Assembly (NCBI GenBank): GCA_045649455.1
Contig: JAZRPV010000055.1
Coordinates: 1-43,000, forward strand
Direction of reading: 5' to 3'
Length of the DNA stretch: 43,000 nucleotides
From: JAEDES01 sp045649455
GTDB taxonomy: Bacteria > Bacillota_I > Bacilli_A > RF39 > UBA660
Shown: positions 39,280-43,000 of the stretch, piece by piece
Position numbering within the stretch: the stretch's first letter is position 1
How the letters are laid out: every line of letters begins with the position of its first letter
The notes under the pieces: model-generated
What the model saw: the letters and a program-made list of their open reading frames with translations, nothing else
Databases searched by the model: none
What the model was told of the DNA's origin: nothing
Position numbers and translations under genes: made by a program

Positions 39280-40170
39280 TTATTCATCTTCTTCTTTTAA
39301 TCCAAGTTCTAAGAAATATTTTTCTTCATCTCTCCAGTTTTTTAAAGTCTTAACATAAGTCTCTAAGAAAACTTTCTTACCAAGAAATTCTTCCATATCA
39401 TGACGAGCTCTTGTACCAATCTCTTTAAGCATCGCTCCACCTTTACCAATAATAATCTTTTTAATATTATCTCTATCAACTACTACTAGTACTTGGATAT
39501 GTACAACTTCTTCATCTTCTTCATAATTTTCTACATAACAAGTTACAGTATGAGGAATTTCTTCTCTAGTCAATTCCATTATTTTTTCTCTAACAAATTC
39601 AGCCATTATAAATCTAGTTGTAACATTAGTTAAATCATCTTCTGAGAATATTGCATCCCCATCATCTAACTTTTTCTTAATACAACTAATTAATAAATCA
39701 ACATTATCATGTTTCATTGCTGAAATTGGAATAATTTCTTCAAAGTCATGTAACTCTTTTAATTTAGCAATATCGCTTAATAATCTTTCTTTGTTTTTTA
39801 CTTGATCAATTTTATTTAATAATAAGAATATTGGAATACCCTTATCTTTAATTCTATCTAAAATGAATTGATCTCCTTTTCCAAAACCTTTTGAAATATC
39901 TACTAAGAATAAAATAACATCAACACCTTCAGTATTGTTATATGCTTTCTTATTCATTAAATTACCTAATTTATGTGTAGGTTTATGTATACCAGGAGTA
40001 TCAACAAATACTATTTGTGAATCTTTATCATTATAAATTCCTTGAATAACATTTCTAGTAGTACCACTAACATTAGAAGTAATTGCTAACTTCATACCAA
40101 GAATACTATTAAGTAAAGTACTCTTTCCAACATTAGGTCTACCAACTAAACTAACAAAACCACACTTCAT
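39280..40170 (-). CDS. era: GTPase Era
   Basis: A GTPase that binds the 3' end of 16S rRNA and helps 30S maturation. It is 296 residues. The G motifs are GRPNVGKST (G1), DTPG (G3) and NKID (G4); the C-terminal KH domain has IIGKGGAMLKEIG. The start ATG at 40170 overlaps the cdd stop (TAATG); the longer frame adds an unconserved leader inside cdd. Its neighbours, cdd and dgkA on one side and yqzL and recO on the other, are as in Bacillus. Confidence 0.97.
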   Translation of the reverse strand: MKCGFVSLVGRPNVGKSTLLNSILGMKLAITSNVSGTTRNVIQGIYNDKDSQIVFVDTPGIHKPTHKLGNLMNKKAYNNTEGVDVILFLVDISKGFGKGDQFILDRIKDKGIPIFLLLNKIDQVKNKERLLSDIAKLKELHDFEEIIPISAMKHDNVDLLISCIKKKLDDGDAIFSEDDLTNVTTRFIMAEFVREKIMELTREEIPHTVTCYVENYEEDEEVVHIQVLVVVDRDNIKKIIIGKGGAMLKEIGTRARHDMEEFLGKKVFLETYVKTLKNWRDEEKYFLELGLKEEDE

Positions 40171-40559
40171 TATACTAAATCTTCCTCTCCAAATGGATAT
40201 GGACATAACTCTTCAACTGTATGTTCTACAAAATCTCCATTCTTATTAAAACATCTAATAACACAATCTCTATTACAGTATTCTGATATCATTTGACGAC
40301 ATACAAAACAAGGCATACCAATTGTATTAGATGATGAAGTCATAACATTAATCTCAACTATTTCACCTTTTTTAACACCACAAGTAATAGCATTAAAAAT
40401 AGCATTTCTCTCAGCACAAGTTCCTGCTCTAGTAGAAGCATCTTCTACATTAACTCCTGCAAAATAAAATCCATCACTAGTCTTTAACACACAAGAAACA
40501 GGATAATTAGATATAGGTACATAAGCATGATTATGTAATTCTAATAATTTCTCTTTCAT
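40170..40559 (-). CDS. cdd: cytidine deaminase
   Basis: Converts cytidine and deoxycytidine to uridine and deoxyuridine in pyrimidine salvage. It is 129 residues. Zinc motifs: CAERNA (Cys and catalytic Glu) and PCFVCRQM (the CxxC pair). FYFAGVNVEDAS is the substrate strand. The start overlaps the dgkA stop and the end overlaps era, so the genes are coupled. Confidence 0.95.
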   Translation of the reverse strand: MKEKLLELHNHAYVPISNYPVSCVLKTSDGFYFAGVNVEDASTRAGTCAERNAIFNAITCGVKKGEIVEINVMTSSSNTIGMPCFVCRQMISEYCNRDCVIRCFNKNGDFVEHTVEELCPYPFGEEDLV

Positions 40560-40981
40560 TAAAAATATCCTCCTACAAATTCAATTAATTTTGGTACAAA
40601 TATAACCAACCCCGTAACAGCAGCAATAATAGCCATCATCAATACTCCAGCACTTGCAGTATCTTTAGCAGCTTTTGCAAGTGGATGAATATCAGGAGAT
40701 GCTAAATCTACAACATATTCAATCGCCGTATTAAAAAACTCTGCCATTAACATAAATCCAATTAGCACTAAACATACTAACCATTCAATATAATTAATCT
40801 TTAAAAAGAATCCAAATACAATAACTAATATTGCTATAAAAGTATGAATCTTAATATTTTGTTCTTTCTTATATGTAGAAGCAATACCTTCAAAAGCAGC
40901 TTTAAAACTTCTACTTAATCTCTTCGCATCAAGTGTATTATTATATTCAATCTTTCTTTTCTTAATCCCTAGAAATCCCAT
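40559..40981 (-). CDS. dgkA: diacylglycerol/undecaprenol kinase
   Basis: A small membrane kinase of 140 residues. The family signature EFFNTAIEYVVDLASPD sits at about residues 85-101, followed by HPLAKAAKDTASAGV and three membrane helices. In Gram-positive bacteria this enzyme usually phosphorylates undecaprenol. The start overlaps the ybeY 3' end by 20 nt. Confidence 0.95.
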   Translation of the reverse strand: MGFLGIKKRKIEYNNTLDAKRLSRSFKAAFEGIASTYKKEQNIKIHTFIAILVIVFGFFLKINYIEWLVCLVLIGFMLMAEFFNTAIEYVVDLASPDIHPLAKAAKDTASAGVLMMAIIAAVTGLVIFVPKLIEFVGGYF

Positions 40982-41414
40982 ACTCTTCTAATACCTCCTC
41001 TTGTTTCTTAAACATCACTTTTTCATCTTCTTCAGTCATATGATCATATCCTAACAAATGATAAAAACCATGTACTGCTAAAAAAGATAATTCTCTAAGT
41101 AATGAATGACCATATTCCTCTGCTTGACTTTCAGCTTTATCAATAGAAATATAAATATCCCCAAGTACTCTCTCATCACTAGGAAGAACAATACTATCTT
41201 CATCTTCTAATGCAAATGTAATAACATCTGTTTCTCTATCAATATTTCTATAAGTTTTATTTAATTCATGAATATATTCATTATCAACAATAATTAAATT
41301 AAAACTAACATCATCTAAATTTTCTTTTTTTAAGGCACTATCAAGTACTTTTAATACTGTGTCTAATTCAACAATATCCTTTTCTGTTTGATTAAATAAT
41401 TCTACTTTATTCAT
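40962..41414 (-). CDS. ybeY: endoribonuclease YbeY
   Basis: A metal-dependent RNase of 150 residues for 16S rRNA 3'-end maturation and ribosome quality control. The zinc site HGFYHLLGYDH (HxxxHxxxxxH) is at about residues 114-124, and YRNIDRETDVITFAL is the typical upstream region. AGGAG precedes the ATG. In Bacillus phoH lies just upstream; here a VanZ-like gene is in that place. Confidence 0.96.
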   Translation of the reverse strand: MNKVELFNQTEKDIVELDTVLKVLDSALKKENLDDVSFNLIIVDNEYIHELNKTYRNIDRETDVITFALEDEDSIVLPSDERVLGDIYISIDKAESQAEEYGHSLLRELSFLAVHGFYHLLGYDHMTEEDEKVMFKKQEEVLEEYGISRD

Positions 41415-41423
41415 ATACTACTC

Positions 41424-42020
41424 CTATAATAAAACAATAACACACATCAATATAATAATTGATACTATATTTAATACTAATTCACTTTTTAATATACTAG
41501 GTATCTTCTCCCATAATTTACATAACCAATAATAAACAAGAAAACCTAAATAACCTCCAAGTAAGTTTAATATAATATCATCTATATCAAATACTCTACC
41601 TATAACCATTTGTACTACTTCAATTGAAAAACTTGCAATCAAAGTAAGAATAATAGTTAAAGTAGGTTTATTATTTTTTAAATAAAAACTAATAAATAAA
41701 CCATAAGGCATAAACATCAACATATTCCCAATAACATTCTTAAAGAATAATCGACTTCCCATATTATATCTAAATATTTCCTTAAATGGAATAAAATTAT
41801 TAGTAGACCAACTAACATTATCTTGAAAAGTAACTACTTGGAATAAACATAAAATATAAATAATAAATGATAATGCAATAAGCTCTTTGTATAAAACAAA
41901 ATCTTCTTTCATTTTAATTAAATAAGCAACTCTAAAAGACACTATAATAACGACTGATATTAATATCATAGGCCAAGTATATTGAATCACACCATGTATT
42001 GTATTAGATAAACTTAGCAT
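41424..42020 (-). CDS. VanZ-like membrane protein
   Basis: A 198-residue protein with about five membrane helices and the VanZ-family landmarks: WSTNNFIPFKEI, the pair FKNVIGNMLMFMPYGLF, and SIEVVQMVIGRVFDIDDIILNLLGG. VanZ-like proteins are linked to teicoplanin resistance or cell-envelope traits, but most have no known function. The ATG at 42020 is preferred because GGGAG, inside the end of yqfD, lies 7 nt upstream; an in-frame start at 42038 lies inside yqfD. It sits where phoH is found in Bacillus. Confidence 0.85.
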   Translation of the reverse strand: MLSLSNTIHGVIQYTWPMILISVVIIVSFRVAYLIKMKEDFVLYKELIALSFIIYILCLFQVVTFQDNVSWSTNNFIPFKEIFRYNMGSRLFFKNVIGNMLMFMPYGLFISFYLKNNKPTLTIILTLIASFSIEVVQMVIGRVFDIDDIILNLLGGYLGFLVYYWLCKLWEKIPSILKSELVLNIVSIIILMCVIVLL

Positions 42021-42024
42021 ACTA

Positions 42025-43000
42025 TCACTCCCAATCATTTATATCTATCTCTGTAATATCCAAATAGTCTGTAATATCTTCTTCTACTTTAATAAATACT
42101 TCTACTATTATTTTACCCTTTTTTTCCTCCTTTTTCAAAACATTTTTACTAATCACTCTAATATCATCACCAAGTCTATTTTTAAGTCTTGATATTGCAA
42201 TAGAAAAATACTCTTCATCACTACTCAAAACACTATAATTTTTATGAATAATAGATGTCTCTAAATAAGTAGAGAAAAATACACCAATATCAAATAATTT
42301 ACTATTAAAAAGACCAATTCTTTTAACTTTATAATTATTATATTTATTAAACTTACTATTAAGAAAAATAAATTCTAATCGACTACTCTTATTACCAGTA
42401 AACTTCTCTTCAATATATTCTTTTGGTACTTCTAAATTAACTTTATACCAAACTTCTCCAAGTACTTTTCCAACAGAACATCTCTTAGCCATAATTTTAT
42501 CTTTATTATAGATAAATCCACTAATTAAAATATCTCCTTTTTTTACATAATCATACTTCTTCTTAACAACTTCCCCACTACTAGAAGAAATACTTGTAAT
42601 CATCGCATCTTTTTTAGAAATAATATGTCTATAATTACATTCATCATCCAAAGAATTAATCTTTCTCTGTTCTACTTTAACAATATATTTACAACCAACT
42701 TCTTCTATTTCAATCCACTCTATATCATTCTTTTCTAAAGAAAGAATTTTATCAACTATCTTTTCTTTATCAGAATAACTAACTTTAAAAGAATATTTCT
42801 TAATTCCATACTTCTCTAAATCATTATAAATAAGTTCTCTAATCTTACTATTAGAATGAACTACTTCAACAGAAAATATCATTCTACTAAGAAAAATATT
42901 TATACCAATACCTAAAATAATAAATAAAAAGATATATACATATCTAATAAAGAAAAATAAATATTTATAAATACCCAAATAAGAAACAATACTAATATCA
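42025..43000 (-). CDS. yqfD: sporulation protein YqfD, 5' end outside window
   Basis: A sporulation-specific membrane protein. The visible part (about 325 codons) has one membrane helix near its start (FFIRYVYIFLFIILGIGINIF), then the long extracytoplasmic part with the YqfD landmarks IEWIEIEEVGCKYIVKVEQR, GEVVKKKYDYVKKGDILISG and LSSDEEYFSIAISRLK. The frame stays open to the window edge with no good start, and the usual N-terminal domain of about 80 residues is missing, so the gene continues beyond. It is usually made in the mother cell. Confidence 0.88.
   Translation of the reverse strand, partial: DISIVSYLGIYKYLFFFIRYVYIFLFIILGIGINIFLSRMIFSVEVVHSNSKIRELIYNDLEKYGIKKYSFKVSYSDKEKIVDKILSLEKNDIEWIEIEEVGCKYIVKVEQRKINSLDDECNYRHIISKKDAMITSISSSSGEVVKKKYDYVKKGDILISGFIYNKDKIMAKRCSVGKVLGEVWYKVNLEVPKEYIEEKFTGNKSSRLEFIFLNSKFNKYNNYKVKRIGLFNSKLFDIGVFFSTYLETSIIHKNYSVLSSDEEYFSIAISRLKNRLGDDIRVISKNVLKKEEKKGKIIVEVFIKVEEDITDYLDITEIDINDWE

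Noticed and set aside
1..43000. CRISPR arrays, tRNA or rRNA genes, insertion sequences, prophage genes
   Set aside because: None seen. The only sizeable direct repeat is the S2/L20 tail pair, and no transposase, integrase or reverse transcriptase is encoded in the window.
1..43000. Code-4 Mollicute (TGA as Trp)
   Set aside because: Several genes end in TGA (the lipoprotein at 3307, yqzL), all conserved Trp positions use TGG, and sporulation genes are present.

Overview
The window is a dense, AT-rich chromosomal segment (about 28% GC by eye) from an endospore-forming Firmicute of the Bacilli type, probably an uncultured gut lineage. The evidence is tRNA-sensing T-box leaders, an L20-type leader on infC, AGGAGG ribosome sites, a small acid-soluble spore protein gene (sspI), a YqfD sporulation gene, and Bacillus-like gene order (yqfD..ybeY-dgkA-cdd-era-yqzL-recO, rimM-trmD..rplS, an ysgA-like methylase near sspI and pheST). 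TGA is used as a stop and Trp is encoded by TGG, so this is not a code-4 Mollicute. Every gene except sspI lies on the minus strand, so transcription runs from high to low coordinates.

Layout from high to low coordinates. 43000-38006: yqfD (cut by the window edge), a VanZ-like gene, ybeY, dgkA, cdd, era, yqzL, recO, a small membrane protein and an LtaS/MdoB-like sulfatase-fold enzyme. 36411-33238: a 31-residue membrane peptide and a transglutaminase-like protein, then a compact T-box leader, a LOG-family gene and glyS. 32689-31496: a large TasA-like surface protein with a lectin-like C-terminus. 31414-25567: a laccase-domain protein, then translation genes infC-rpmI-rplT-rpsB-tsf, two small membrane or lipoprotein genes, and frr. 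25485-24380: two unknown genes. 24346-20062: a Phe T-box controlling a HAD phosphatase, pheS and pheT. 19949-18744: the second large TasA-like surface protein. 18675-14499: a Tim44-like protein, sspI on the plus strand, and an operon of a YgjP-like protease, a SpoU methylase, rimM, trmD and an unknown gene. 14416-9018: a surface-fibre island with four TasA/camelysin-like secreted proteins, a SipW-type signal peptidase and a DUF5305-like membrane protein. 8887-7996: rplS and an ordinary signal peptidase I. 7959-2759: small accessory genes (three GNAT acetyltransferases, an HD hydrolase, DUF2441, a chromate-transporter pair, a lipoprotein, a P-loop kinase). 2735-292: a Trp T-box, trpB and a DHH phosphoesterase. 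The left edge cuts another TasA-like secreted protein.

How it fits together. The most system-like part is the SipW/TasA surface machinery. At least seven TasA-like precursors are spread over the window. Four sit beside a dedicated Ser/His signal peptidase with an unusual polytopic N-terminus. Two distant, longer paralogues carry a C-terminal lectin-like domain, and in one of these the last 45-50 codons have a clearly different GC content and codon usage. The regulation is also notable. trpB has a Trp T-box followed by a candidate leader peptide with three tandem Trp codons, an arrangement like the anti-TRAP operon. glyS has an unusually short T-box leader. S2 and L20 end in the same HeH/Rho-N-like tail, encoded by a near-identical DNA repeat. 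infC probably starts at ATC. Many promoters carry an extended -10 (TGNTATAAT) and several sit directly against the terminator of the gene before them.
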